From NCBI GenBank assembly GCA_029560815.1, contig JAKQKF010000450.1, forward strand, positions 1-15,140: a stretch of 15,140 bases of DNA. Reading direction: 5' to 3'. The stretch comes from a bacterium. GTDB taxonomy: Bacteria > KSB1 > UBA2214. The translations under genes were made by a program, and so were the position numbers. This document shows, one piece after another, positions 6,502 through 13,372 of the stretch (the first letter of the stretch is position 1; each line of letters starts with the position of its first letter). Below the pieces are notes generated by a model that was not told the DNA's origin, made no database searches, and saw only the letters and a list, made by a program, of their open reading frames with translations.

Positions 6502-8375
6502 GCGTCTGCCTCCGGTAGGACGTGCAAGAGAGCTTGCAGGGTTTGAAAGAGATCAATGGCAAAGGCGGCCCGGGTTGTCTTTTGGGGGTTGGCGGCTCTC
6601 TGCGCCAGTTCCATCAGGGGATGCCAGGGCGTCTCCCCGCCGGCCGGCGGCAGCGTGCGGAGAAGGCCGGGGGCCGGGGTGCTTCCCCACCGGGACCTGA
6701 CTCCCTCCAGCCATCTCCTGCCCGTCTCCGGTTCGAGTGGAGCATCGGGAGAGAAAAGCAGGTTCTGCTGATCCGGTTCGATGATGCCGCTCACCGCCAG
6801 CCACTGCACCGCCGCGAAGGCCGGATGGGCATGGCCCACATCGGTGAACCAGAAGAGCGGGGTGCCGGATTCGACCATCCGCAGCTGCAGGGCGCGCACC
6901 GCCCCGGGCCGGTTGTGCAGCTCATGCGGCGGGCGCTGGAGGCGCAGGCACTCGGCGGCCAGAGAACCGGCGGCCTCACCGATCGCCCACTCGACGGGAT
7001 GGAGGCGGCAGGCCCCGGCTGCCAGCCGGGTGACGCCGATGTTTTTGGCGCCGGCGATGAGGTTGGCCCACCCCTCGGGGATAAGCGCACCAAGAGGCAC
7101 CTGAAAAGGCCTGGTATCCACGAAACAGTCTTGCTCTTCCCCGCTGCTTCTGTGCAGGTCGATCCAGTACTTGCCGATGGCGACCGCGTCGGGGTAGAGA
7201 CGTGCCCGGGCGTGCGGTTGCAGATCCGCTGCAATATCCTGCTCGCGGAGCTGATCGAGCGCCCGGATGCGGCGCGATTCGCGGATATAGGGGAACTGCG
7301 AGAGACCATCGGCGGTGCCGAGGAGATCCGGCCGCAGCTTGAGTTCGGGATAGCCCTGCCCTCCGTCATCGCGCGGGGCTTTTGTCTGCAGCCAGTGCAG
7401 AAACCCGAGGCTGAGCGCGCGCGCTTCGGCCAGGGATTTTTCCCGTTCCCGCCGGCTGACGCCGATCAAGCGACCGCCGCGATAGTCGTTGGCCTGCCAG
7501 TTGATCATGCTCAGATCGCGGGGATAGCGCTCCGGCCGGAACTGGCCGGCATCAATGAGTCGGCGGTAGGCCCAGAAGCTGCCCGGGGTTCCGGGGGCGG
7601 TAGCGAACATGCTGTAGATGCGCGGGGCGCCCCGGGCATCCTTCCCCGCGGCCAGCGTGTAGGGCTGGTTGTCGCGGTTCTCCTCATAACCCGGCGGTTT
7701 GGGGATGGTGTGGTTTTCGCCGGGGCAATATTCGACGATGAAGGGAAAGGTGAAGGACTGGATCCACTCCGGATGGGCCTCGGCAGGCGCGTGGGGCTCG
7801 CCGGTTTCGCTCTGCGCTTCTGCACCGGTGCGAAAGGGAACGCCCGCGAGCGGGAGGAGATCGCCCATCTCGCTGGCATCGATAAAATACGATGCGCGGC
7901 AGGCCAGCTCGGAGCCGCCGCTATCCGGCGCGATGATCACGGCTTTAATCCGCTCCGCCCCCACCTCCGCCCGCTTTAAGGTGTGGCGGGAAAAGATCCG
8001 GATCCGGCCGCTCCGGATAGAGGGCGCGAGCAGGCTCTCCAGCACCTCGAGGCCGATGCGGGGCTCGAAGGCGAGCCGGCTGACCCAGCAGCGGCCGGGA
8101 TTGAAGCGGGGATCGGACGGTCCGCCAACCGCGAGCCCCTGATAATGCCGGCGGATCCCGCTGCGGAAACGGTAATAGGCGGCGGTGCCGCCGAACTCTT
8201 CGATCCACTCGTGTTCATCGAGGGCGGAGACGCCCTGGCTGGTCGCCTGGCCGCCGATCCAGTCGCAGGGTTCGGCGAGGATGACCGTGCAGCCCCATTC
8301 GGCGGCGCGCAGGGCGGCAGCGCAGCCGCCCAGTCCGCCGCCGGCGATAAAGATGTCGCTATGCAAGGTTCGCAT
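6498..8375 (-). CDS. FAD-dependent oxidoreductase (FAD_oxidored/PF12831 type) with SLH-like C-terminal region
   Basis: A 625-residue flavoprotein. The N-terminal dinucleotide fold reads DIFIAGGGLGGCAAALRAAE (7-26), with the ribose-binding acid at E35 in LAEPCDWIGGQATSQGVSA. A mid-protein IDASEMGDLLPLAG and a late GVTRLAAGACRLHPVEWAIG (447-466) are typical of the PF12831 group, often found in polysaccharide-degrading clusters and of unknown reaction. Residues about 508-612 look like S-layer homology sequence (see separate entry). There is no signal peptide, so the protein is predicted to be cytoplasmic. The stop overlaps the permease start by four bases. The upstream gap to the GHL10 gene is 43 bp, and no good Shine-Dalgarno precedes ATG 8375. 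It may oxidise a sugar or cyclic intermediate released by the neighbouring hydrolases; this is inference from position only. Confidence 0.85.
   Translation of the reverse strand: MRTLHSDIFIAGGGLGGCAAALRAAEWGCTVILAEPCDWIGGQATSQGVSALDEHEWIEEFGGTAAYYRFRSGIRRHYQGLAVGGPSDPRFNPGRCWVSRLAFEPRIGLEVLESLLAPSIRSGRIRIFSRHTLKRAEVGAERIKAVIIAPDSGGSELACRASYFIDASEMGDLLPLAGVPFRTGAEAQSETGEPHAPAEAHPEWIQSFTFPFIVEYCPGENHTIPKPPGYEENRDNQPYTLAAGKDARGAPRIYSMFATAPGTPGSFWAYRRLIDAGQFRPERYPRDLSMINWQANDYRGGRLIGVSRREREKSLAEARALSLGFLHWLQTKAPRDDGGQGYPELKLRPDLLGTADGLSQFPYIRESRRIRALDQLREQDIAADLQPHARARLYPDAVAIGKYWIDLHRSSGEEQDCFVDTRPFQVPLGALIPEGWANLIAGAKNIGVTRLAAGACRLHPVEWAIGEAAGSLAAECLRLQRPPHELHNRPGAVRALQLRMVESGTPLFWFTDVGHAHPAFAAVQWLAVSGIIEPDQQNLLFSPDAPLEPETGRRWLEGVRSRWGSTPAPGLLRTLPPAGGETPWHPLMELAQRAANPQKTTRAAFAIDLFQTLQALLHVLPEADA
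6540..6854 (-). other. SLH-like region at the C-terminus of the flavoprotein
   Basis: Residues 508-557 read WFTDV...HPAFAAVQWLAVSGII...FSPDAPLEPETGRRWL. This follows the S-layer homology pattern (F-x-D-V, then a helix with A-x-x-x-L-x-x-x-G-I-I, then F-x-P-x-x-P-x-T/E-R). A second weaker half ends in KTTRAAFAIDLFQ (599-611), like the TRAEFA helix of SLH repeats. It is a pattern match by eye, not a profile result. Confidence 0.45.
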
Positions 8376-8418
8376 CGGGTGTCGTTTTACTCAACTTCCG
8401 GTTAAATGCGCAACAGCA

Positions 8419-9546
8419 TCAGAACGGCCGGGCCGGTTCGCGATAGGGTCCGTTGAGCAGGGCCCTGGCGAGCTTGCCCTTTTTTTTCCGCAGTCCCTCA
8501 TAAAAGAAAAATACCTCGCCGTTGTATCCCATCTCGCGGTTGAAGCGGATGGCGCCGAGCAGATATTCAGGGTCGATAAGGTATTTGCCCAGTTTGATGA
8601 GCAGGCCGGGGTAGATCCTGGCGCCCGGCGCCGGCGGGGTGACGTTTTTCATCTCGAGCAGGGTGGCGCGGTATCTCTCCAGATCGTAGCGATAGACCTG
8701 CGGCACGACGAGGTCGGTATAGCCGCCGCGCATCCATGCGGGCCAATCCTGCAAGTACTCTTCGTAGCTCCAGGGATAGACACTCGGCGACCAGGAGACG
8801 ATGAGAGCCGAATCGACGGCCTTGACCTCCCGATAGAGGGTGCCGGCAAAGGCATTGAGAATATCGGCGCGCCAGCGCATCCAGCCGGGATCGCGAGGAT
8901 CGGCCGGCGGGTCCGCCCCCTGGTGCTGGCTGCGATAGAGGCTGCCGGTATAGTTATCGCCGCCGCCCTCGACGGGGTGGGCGGGCAGGCGGTCATCCCC
9001 CTGGATGCCGTCCACCTCATAGCCGCGCGCCACCTCGAGTACCAGTCCGCGTATGAAGGCCTGCACCTCGGGATGGTAGGGATTCATCCATTCAAAGCCG
9101 TTCTTGGTCAGCAGCCGGCCCTGGCGGTCCCTGGCCGCCCAGTGGGGTTTGGCGAGTAAAAGATGGCCGCCGTTCTCCTTGTAGGAGGCGGAAAAGCCGT
9201 ATTCGAACCAGGGGATCACCTTGAGGCCGTTCCTGTGCGCCTCCTCGATCACTTCGGCGAGGGGATCACGGCCCCGGTGCGCCGGATCGATGGGGATGCC
9301 GAAGAGCGAGTCCATGAGGGCGCTGGGATAGAGGGTGTAGCCCTGGTTCCAGACCACGGGGAAAACCACGTTGAAGTGGTGGCCGGCGAGAAAGCGCATC
9401 GCTTCGGCGATGTTCTTGCGGCTGAATAGGACCTTGCTGTCGACGTCGGTCAGCCAGACCCCGCGCAGCTCCGGCTGCGCTTCCTGGGCCGGTGAGAGCG
9501 CGGCCATGCCCAAGCAGATTAAAAGGGTGATCTTCGCCCGGCGCAT
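8419..9546 (-). CDS. GHL10/DUF187 family putative glycoside hydrolase, secreted
   Basis: A 375-residue protein with a cleavable signal peptide (residues 1-20, ending LSPA before QEAQ) and one (beta/alpha)8-type catalytic domain. Family marks of glycosyl hydrolase-like 10 (PF02638; the YngK/YddW group) are ELRGVWLTDVDS (26-37), NVVFPVVWNQGYTLYPS (59-75), VIPWFEYG (110-117) with a likely catalytic Glu, VDGIQGDDR (178-186), and VPQVYRYD (281-288). The E. coli relative YddW (DigH) cuts peptidoglycan glycan strands stripped of peptides, so cell-wall or related aminosugar glycans are possible substrates; other members are uncharacterised. A strong AAAGGAG lies four bases before ATG 9546 and touches the stop codon of the small gene upstream, so the two are coupled. 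Expected location is periplasm or outside the cell. There is no lipobox at the cleavage site. Confidence 0.88.
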   Translation of the reverse strand: MRRAKITLLICLGMAALSPAQEAQPELRGVWLTDVDSKVLFSRKNIAEAMRFLAGHHFNVVFPVVWNQGYTLYPSALMDSLFGIPIDPAHRGRDPLAEVIEEAHRNGLKVIPWFEYGFSASYKENGGHLLLAKPHWAARDRQGRLLTKNGFEWMNPYHPEVQAFIRGLVLEVARGYEVDGIQGDDRLPAHPVEGGGDNYTGSLYRSQHQGADPPADPRDPGWMRWRADILNAFAGTLYREVKAVDSALIVSWSPSVYPWSYEEYLQDWPAWMRGGYTDLVVPQVYRYDLERYRATLLEMKNVTPPAPGARIYPGLLIKLGKYLIDPEYLLGAIRFNREMGYNGEVFFFYEGLRKKKGKLARALLNGPYREPARPF

Positions 9547-9559
9547 TATGCTCCTTTCA
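9547..9559 (-). promoter_or_regulatory. Coupled stop codon and ribosome binding site (82-aa gene to GHL10 gene)
   Basis: The minus strand reads TGAAAGGAGCATAATG. The TGA ends the small upstream frame, AAGGAG follows immediately, and ATG of the GHL10 gene comes after CATA. This tight junction suggests that the small frame upstream is translated, or was until recently. Confidence 0.55.
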
Positions 9560-9805
9560 GCTTCTCCAAAAGATCTTTTTGCGGGTGAAAAACGCCGTCA
9601 CCGCCGCAGCCAAAAGGGTGACCAGGAGTCCCTTGATAAAACCCGGCCAGGGGGTCACCGCCAGCCGGTTGAGAAGGGCTCCGAGCGAGGTGAGGGCGGG
9701 CAGAGCGGCGGGCCCGGAGAAAGGGATCTGCCCCGAGAGGATCATGCCCATGATCGCCAGGCCCCGCAGGGCATCCAGTGCATCCGCTCGCAGTTCCATG
9801 GTCAT
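9557..9805 (-). CDS. 82-residue remnant of a DUF5009/HGSNAT-like acyltransferase or transporter, internally deleted in frame
   Basis: The first 35 or so residues, ADALDALRGLAIMGMILSG then QIPFSGPAALPA, match the first membrane helix of DUF5009/HGSNAT-like proteins, which begin with a basic residue, x-x-x-LDALRG and a helix. The last part, PWPGFIKGLLVTLLAAAVTA then FFTRKKIFWRS, looks like their final helix and basic tail. Full members have about 350-450 residues and about ten helices, so some 300 residues are missing from the middle, around residues 33-45, without breaking the frame. Two membrane segments remain (about 12-29 and 55-73). It sits 3 bp after the GxGYxYP gene and is coupled to the GHL10 gene. 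ATG 9799 is an alternative start. It is probably non-functional in its original role, but a new small membrane protein or an assembly deletion are real alternatives. Confidence 0.6.
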   Translation of the reverse strand: MTMELRADALDALRGLAIMGMILSGQIPFSGPAALPALTSLGALLNRLAVTPWPGFIKGLLVTLLAAAVTAFFTRKKIFWRS

Positions 9806-9808
9806 CTC

Positions 9809-10057
9809 TCAGCGCGCGAGGATCAGTTTAAGAGTTTGCAGCGCCGGGCCCGCGGCGAGGCGGGCGATATAGACTCCGCTCGGCCATCCGGCGGCATCGA
9901 TGGTCCGCCGGTGCGTCCCTGCAGCGGCCTCCTCGTCCATCACGCGTAACATCTCGCGGCCGCGCAGATCGAAAACCGCCAGCGTCAACCGCTGCGGCCG
10001 ATCGAGGGTGAAGCAAAGGGTCGCGCGGCTGTTGAAAGGATTGGGATAGCTGCCGAG
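9809..10057 (-). other. T9SS type A C-terminal sorting domain (protein domain)
   Basis: Residues 620-702 of the GxGYxYP protein form the roughly 80-residue beta-sandwich tail: YPNPFN, then alternating hydrophobic strands, FDLRGRE, a GTHRRTIDAAGWPSGVYIARL stretch split by a turn, and a final LKLIL. In the FCB group this tail sends proteins through the type IX secretion system for surface attachment or release. No T9SS component is encoded in this window. Confidence 0.8.
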
Positions 10058-11917
10058 CAGGTGATAGTCCGTGACGCCGCCGGTTGGCGCAGCCACGACT
10101 CCGCTCCAGCTGAGTTTTTTGCGCAGCAGGGCGGAGAATTTTTCGATCGTGACCACTTCGATCTCCTTGCCCAGCACCGGATCGCTCTGCAGTTTCTGCA
10201 CGACCTGGCCAAGCCGCTCCACCGAGAGGTCAGCCGTGCCGGCGGGCCAGCTGCCATGGTCATCATGGAAGAAGCGCTGATAACCGGCGAGGAGAAAGCC
10301 GGGTTTGGCCTTGCCTTTGAGGCTGTTGAGGATGCGCCGGGCCATGGCATCCAGATCGCCGGTGTCGCCGTAAAAGGTGCCGTCGTTGACATGGTTGTAG
10401 AGCAGGGCGCCATAGCGGGTCGTGGGGTACTGGTTGGCCAGCTGGGGGTCGTAGAGCAGGGTGAGCTGGGCGTTGACATCCCCGAGAAACCGCCCCAGCC
10501 GGTTGAAATCAAAGCTGTTGTAAAGATCGACGCCGCGGAAAAAGAGGCGGCCGTTGGGGGCGTAGTGTTTGTACGCATAGAAATCGCGGATGCCGAACGC
10601 CTCCATCAGTCGCCGGGTTTGGCCGACTGCGTCCGGCCAGACATTTTCATCCCAGAGGTCCGGGTAGACATAGCCCAGGGGCGACATCACGCTGACAAAG
10701 CCGTCGTTGGCTGTGGCGGTGTCGTAGTAATATCGGGCGATGAAAGGGCAGAGGTCGAAGAGATGGAGGTTCCAGCCCCACGAGATCGGCACCGAGCCGC
10801 GGTGGGGTGAGAGCCAGGCTCCGGCCTGGAAGGTGAGCGCCCAATTGGAGGCGTCGCCCTCCGAAGAGACAAAAACGAGATAATATTTATCTTCCAGCTG
10901 CACCTGCTCTGGTCCGGTTTGCGCCGGCGGCACAAGCGGCCGCCGCTCGGCCGGAAAGGCGGCGTGCCAGGAGAGGTTGTTCTGCAGGGTCTCGTGAAAA
11001 GCCCCGCCGAAGGTCGCGATCCACTGCACCAGGGGTTCAGGGTCCATCCAGCCGTAGACGTGGAAGATGCGATCGGGATTTTTATTCTGCATGAAGGTGA
11101 GCAGGCGTTCGAGCAGCTCGACCCGGGCTGCGGGCAAAGCGAGGAAATTGACGCCGCCCGGGGGATCCCCGGCCAGGTTGAGCTGGAACATGCGCTGGTG
11201 AATGGTGAAATCGGTGATCTCGCGAATGTAACACTTGTCTGGATTGCAGAGGGGCAGCAGCGTGCGCAGACCCCAGTCGACCAGGGCAAGATAGCGCCTT
11301 TCCTCCTCCTGCGAGGTATCGTTCCAGGGGTGGCTTTTAAGCTCGAGCCGGGCCGGCACGCGCACCGGCGGATCGCCATCATAGGCATCCTCCACCAGGA
11401 CGGAGTCGGTGAGCGCAAAACCGAGGGCGCGGGCGGTCGCCTCGGGCAGGGGCAGGCAGCCGGTCAAGCCGCCGATCAGGGCGGCGTATTCGCCTTGCCA
11501 GAAAAAGGACTGGCCGGAGAAATTGCCCCAGCGCCGCGGTTCGTAGGTGATCACCCCCTTTATCCGGCTGCGGTAGCGCTCGACCAGATCAGCAAAACTG
11601 GTGATGCGGGTGAAGGTCACACCGCCCCGCTCATGATAGAGCTTTTCCCAGGTTTCATCGGTCTCTGCGTAGCTCCAGGCCTCGCGGACATTGGCGAGAT
11701 ACAATTCGGCGCCATCGCGGTTGACGATGCCGGCCAGGGTCAGGGCGGCCAGCCGGTAGGTGTCGGCGGCATTTTTGCCGTCAAAGAGCACCGCTTGCAT
11801 GGATTCCGCGTGCGCAGCGTTCAGGACGAGGAGTAAAAACAGGCACGTGAAGGATGAGCGCTTCTTCATCCGTCCACGAGAGTGCAGCTTTTTGCAGGGA
11901 GCGCTTCCAACGGCCAT
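9809..11917 (-). CDS. Secreted GxGYxYP-type putative glycoside hydrolase with T9SS C-terminal sorting domain
   Basis: A 702-residue secreted protein. A signal peptide is evident from the second Met (MKKRSSFTCLFLLLVLNAAHA, then ES; residues 17-37). Residues about 40-280 resemble the GxGYxYP N-terminal domain. Residues about 340-600 resemble the GxGYxYP C-terminal domain (PF14323), with YYLVFVSSEGDASNW (345-359), RGSVPISWGWN (373-383), ARYYYDTATANDGFV (394-408) and the name motif in degenerate form, SPLGYVYP (412-419). A linker leads to a T9SS type A sorting domain from LGSYPNPFNSRATLCF (621-636) through FDLRGREML and WPSGVYIARL to the end. GAGG lies eight bases before ATG 11917, which supports the long start; ATG 11869 gives a cleaner signal peptide but has no ribosome site. 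It is the first gene of the leftward operon. The substrate is unknown for the family. Confidence 0.82.
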   Translation of the reverse strand: MAVGSAPCKKLHSRGRMKKRSSFTCLFLLLVLNAAHAESMQAVLFDGKNAADTYRLAALTLAGIVNRDGAELYLANVREAWSYAETDETWEKLYHERGGVTFTRITSFADLVERYRSRIKGVITYEPRRWGNFSGQSFFWQGEYAALIGGLTGCLPLPEATARALGFALTDSVLVEDAYDGDPPVRVPARLELKSHPWNDTSQEEERRYLALVDWGLRTLLPLCNPDKCYIREITDFTIHQRMFQLNLAGDPPGGVNFLALPAARVELLERLLTFMQNKNPDRIFHVYGWMDPEPLVQWIATFGGAFHETLQNNLSWHAAFPAERRPLVPPAQTGPEQVQLEDKYYLVFVSSEGDASNWALTFQAGAWLSPHRGSVPISWGWNLHLFDLCPFIARYYYDTATANDGFVSVMSPLGYVYPDLWDENVWPDAVGQTRRLMEAFGIRDFYAYKHYAPNGRLFFRGVDLYNSFDFNRLGRFLGDVNAQLTLLYDPQLANQYPTTRYGALLYNHVNDGTFYGDTGDLDAMARRILNSLKGKAKPGFLLAGYQRFFHDDHGSWPAGTADLSVERLGQVVQKLQSDPVLGKEIEVVTIEKFSALLRKKLSWSGVVAAPTGGVTDYHLLGSYPNPFNSRATLCFTLDRPQRLTLAVFDLRGREMLRVMDEEAAAGTHRRTIDAAGWPSGVYIARLAAGPALQTLKLILAR

Positions 11918-11980
11918 TGATTAAACCTCGGGGTAGTCGCGATCGGTGGCGTTCGGCTGATTTCCTGCCGGATCTGCTGC

Positions 11981-12010
11981 AATATAGCAACTGCGCGCTT
12001 TATGAAACAA
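11981..12010 (-). promoter_or_regulatory. Candidate sigma-70-type promoter of the leftward operon
   Basis: On the minus strand TTGTTT (12010-12005) is followed, after 18 bases, by TATATT (11986-11981). The -10 element matches the consensus at five of six positions and the -35 at three of six. The predicted leader to ATG 11917 would be about 57 bases. This was found by eye and not tested. Confidence 0.4.
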
Positions 12011-12058
12011 GAAAAAAATTGGCTGGACGGCTGCTGATGCCAAAATGAACGGATATCA

Positions 12059-12090
12059 TTTGCACGATGAGAAAAAATATTGTAATTTCA
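12059..12090 (+). promoter_or_regulatory. Candidate promoter of the GH5-prolyl oligopeptidase pair
   Basis: TTTG at 12059-12062 is followed, after 20 bases, by TAATTTCA at 12083-12090. This resembles the Bacteroidota-type promoter, TTTG then 19-21 bases then TAnnTTTG, although the last two bases of the second box differ. A sigma-70 reading (TTGCAC, 15 bases, TGTAAT) has a poor spacer. Either would give a leader of about 40-50 bases before ATG 12137. Confidence 0.3.
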
Positions 12091-12136
12091 ACAAGAGAGA
12101 GTGATTCATTCTGTTCCGCGAATCGGGAGAGCTGAT

Positions 12137-13372
12137 ATGCGAAAAGATACCCTGATGCTGCTTGGCCTGTTCCTGGCCGTTTCCACCCTCTTTTCCCAAC
12201 CCGCCAACTTTTCCCGGGTGGATGGCCCGGTCATCCGCGGCGGCGACGGAGAGGAGATTCTGCTCCGCGGCACCAACCTCGGCAACTGGCTCAATCCCGA
12301 GGGCTATATGTTTCAGTTCAAGCGGGTCAACTCTTTCCGGCTCATCGACCAGGCGCTGAAGGAGCTGGCCGGGGCGGACGAGGTTAACGCTTTCTGGCGG
12401 AGTTTCCGCGACCACTATATCACCCACAAGGACATCCATTATCTCAAAAGCCTCGGCTTCAACCATCTGCGCGTCCCCTTCAACTTCAAGCTTTTTCTGG
12501 TCGAGGATCACCCGGAGATCTGGCTGGAGGAGGGATTCCGCCGGCTCGACGATGTGATCGGCTGGTGCGAGGCCGAGGGACTTTACGTCATCCTCGATCT
12601 GCACGCCGCGCCGGGGGGGCAGACCGGCGACAATATCGACGACAGCTGGGGCTATCCCTGGCTGCTGACCGACTCCACGGCCCAGCGTACCACCATCGGG
12701 CTGTGGCGCAGGATCGCGGAACGGTATGCTGATCGCACCATCGTGCTGGGGTACGATCTGCTCAACGAGCCCATCGCCCACTATTTCGCCGGTGATGCCG
12801 GACTGAACGCCGCCCTCGAGCCCCTCTACAAGCGCATGGTCCAGGCCATTCGCGAGGTGGATCCGCATCACATCATCTTCCTCGGCGGGGCGCAGTGGAA
12901 CACCAATTTCGCGGTCTTTGGGCCCCCGTTCGACGGCAATCTCGCCTACACCTTTCACAAGTACTGGATGCCGCCCGAACAGAAAGAGATTCAGGCCTAT
13001 CTTGATTTCCGGGAAAAATTTAAAGTTCCGATCTGGCTGGGCGAGTCGGGCGAGAATACCGACGAGTGGATCGACGCTTTCCGCAGGCTGCTGGAGGAGC
13101 ACAATATCGGCTGGAGCTTCTGGCCCTACAAAAAAATGGATTCGAGCCGCGGGATCGTCCGTTTTGCCCGGACGGCGGAGTGGGACTCTCTCATCGCATG
13201 GGCGGAGGGTCCGCGCGGGAGTTTTGAAGAGATCCGCAAGAGCCGTCCTGCAGCCGGGGTGGTGAAAAAGGCGCTGGCCGATCTGCTCGAGAATATCAGG
13301 TTTGAAAACTGCACCCCCAATCCCGGTTACATCCGGGCGCTCGGGGCTGAACCAGGAGGAAACATGAAATGA
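12137..13372 (+). CDS. GH5 family endo-beta-glucanase (cellulase-like), secreted
   Basis: A 411-residue single-domain GH5 (TIM barrel) hydrolase with a signal peptide at residues 1-20 (MRKDTLMLLGLFLAVSTLFS). All eight residues conserved in GH5 can be placed: R112 in LRVPFNF, H156 in DLHAAPGG, N210-E211 in YDLLNEP (acid/base), H274 and Y276 in YTFHKYW, E303 in IWLGESGEN (nucleophile), and W329 in GWSFWPYKK. It retains anomeric configuration and would act on beta-1,4- or beta-1,3-glucan outside the cytoplasm; RGTNLGNWLNPEGYMF (44-59) is also seen in exo-1,3-glucanase-like members, so the linkage is open. The start ATG 12137 is preceded by GGGAG with suitable spacing; a longer frame from GTG 12101 lacks sense as a signal peptide. 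There is no carbohydrate-binding module and no T9SS tail. It overlaps the next gene by four bases. Confidence 0.92.
   Translation: MRKDTLMLLGLFLAVSTLFSQPANFSRVDGPVIRGGDGEEILLRGTNLGNWLNPEGYMFQFKRVNSFRLIDQALKELAGADEVNAFWRSFRDHYITHKDIHYLKSLGFNHLRVPFNFKLFLVEDHPEIWLEEGFRRLDDVIGWCEAEGLYVILDLHAAPGGQTGDNIDDSWGYPWLLTDSTAQRTTIGLWRRIAERYADRTIVLGYDLLNEPIAHYFAGDAGLNAALEPLYKRMVQAIREVDPHHIIFLGGAQWNTNFAVFGPPFDGNLAYTFHKYWMPPEQKEIQAYLDFREKFKVPIWLGESGENTDEWIDAFRRLLEEHNIGWSFWPYKKMDSSRGIVRFARTAEWDSLIAWAEGPRGSFEEIRKSRPAAGVVKKALADLLENIRFENCTPNPGYIRALGAEPGGNMK
13354..13372 (+). promoter_or_regulatory. Ribosome binding site and ATGA overlap coupling GH5 to prolyl oligopeptidase
   Basis: AGGAGGA (13354-13360) precedes two ATG codons. 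The first (13364) is in the GH5 frame and reads Met-Lys-stop. The second (13369) shares ATGA with the GH5 stop and opens the peptidase frame with a proper signal peptide, so it is the real start. Confidence 0.65.

Larger units (their letters stand above)
11918..12136. promoter_or_regulatory. Divergent intergenic region between the leftward operon and the GH5-POP pair
   Basis: This 219-bp stretch holds no gene. It is the only clearly AT-rich part of the window, with runs such as GAAAAAAATT and GAAAAAATATTG, and must carry promoters for both directions. A GTG-started extension of the GH5 frame from 12101 is possible but unlikely, because it precedes a good signal peptide. No operator palindrome of convincing length was found. 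Confidence 0.7.

Noticed and set aside
5395..7979. Two long plus-strand frames opposite the permease and the flavoprotein (5395-6546 and 6522-7979)
   Set aside because: Compositionally biased sequence with no domain (the first is Gln/Glu/His-rich because it is antisense to Leu-rich membrane segments). The minus-strand genes explain the openness.
9500..9546. Possible lipoprotein signal in the GHL10 protein (Cys11 in its N-terminus)
   Set aside because: The Cys falls inside the hydrophobic core, too early for a lipobox, and a normal cleavage site (SPA before QE) follows.
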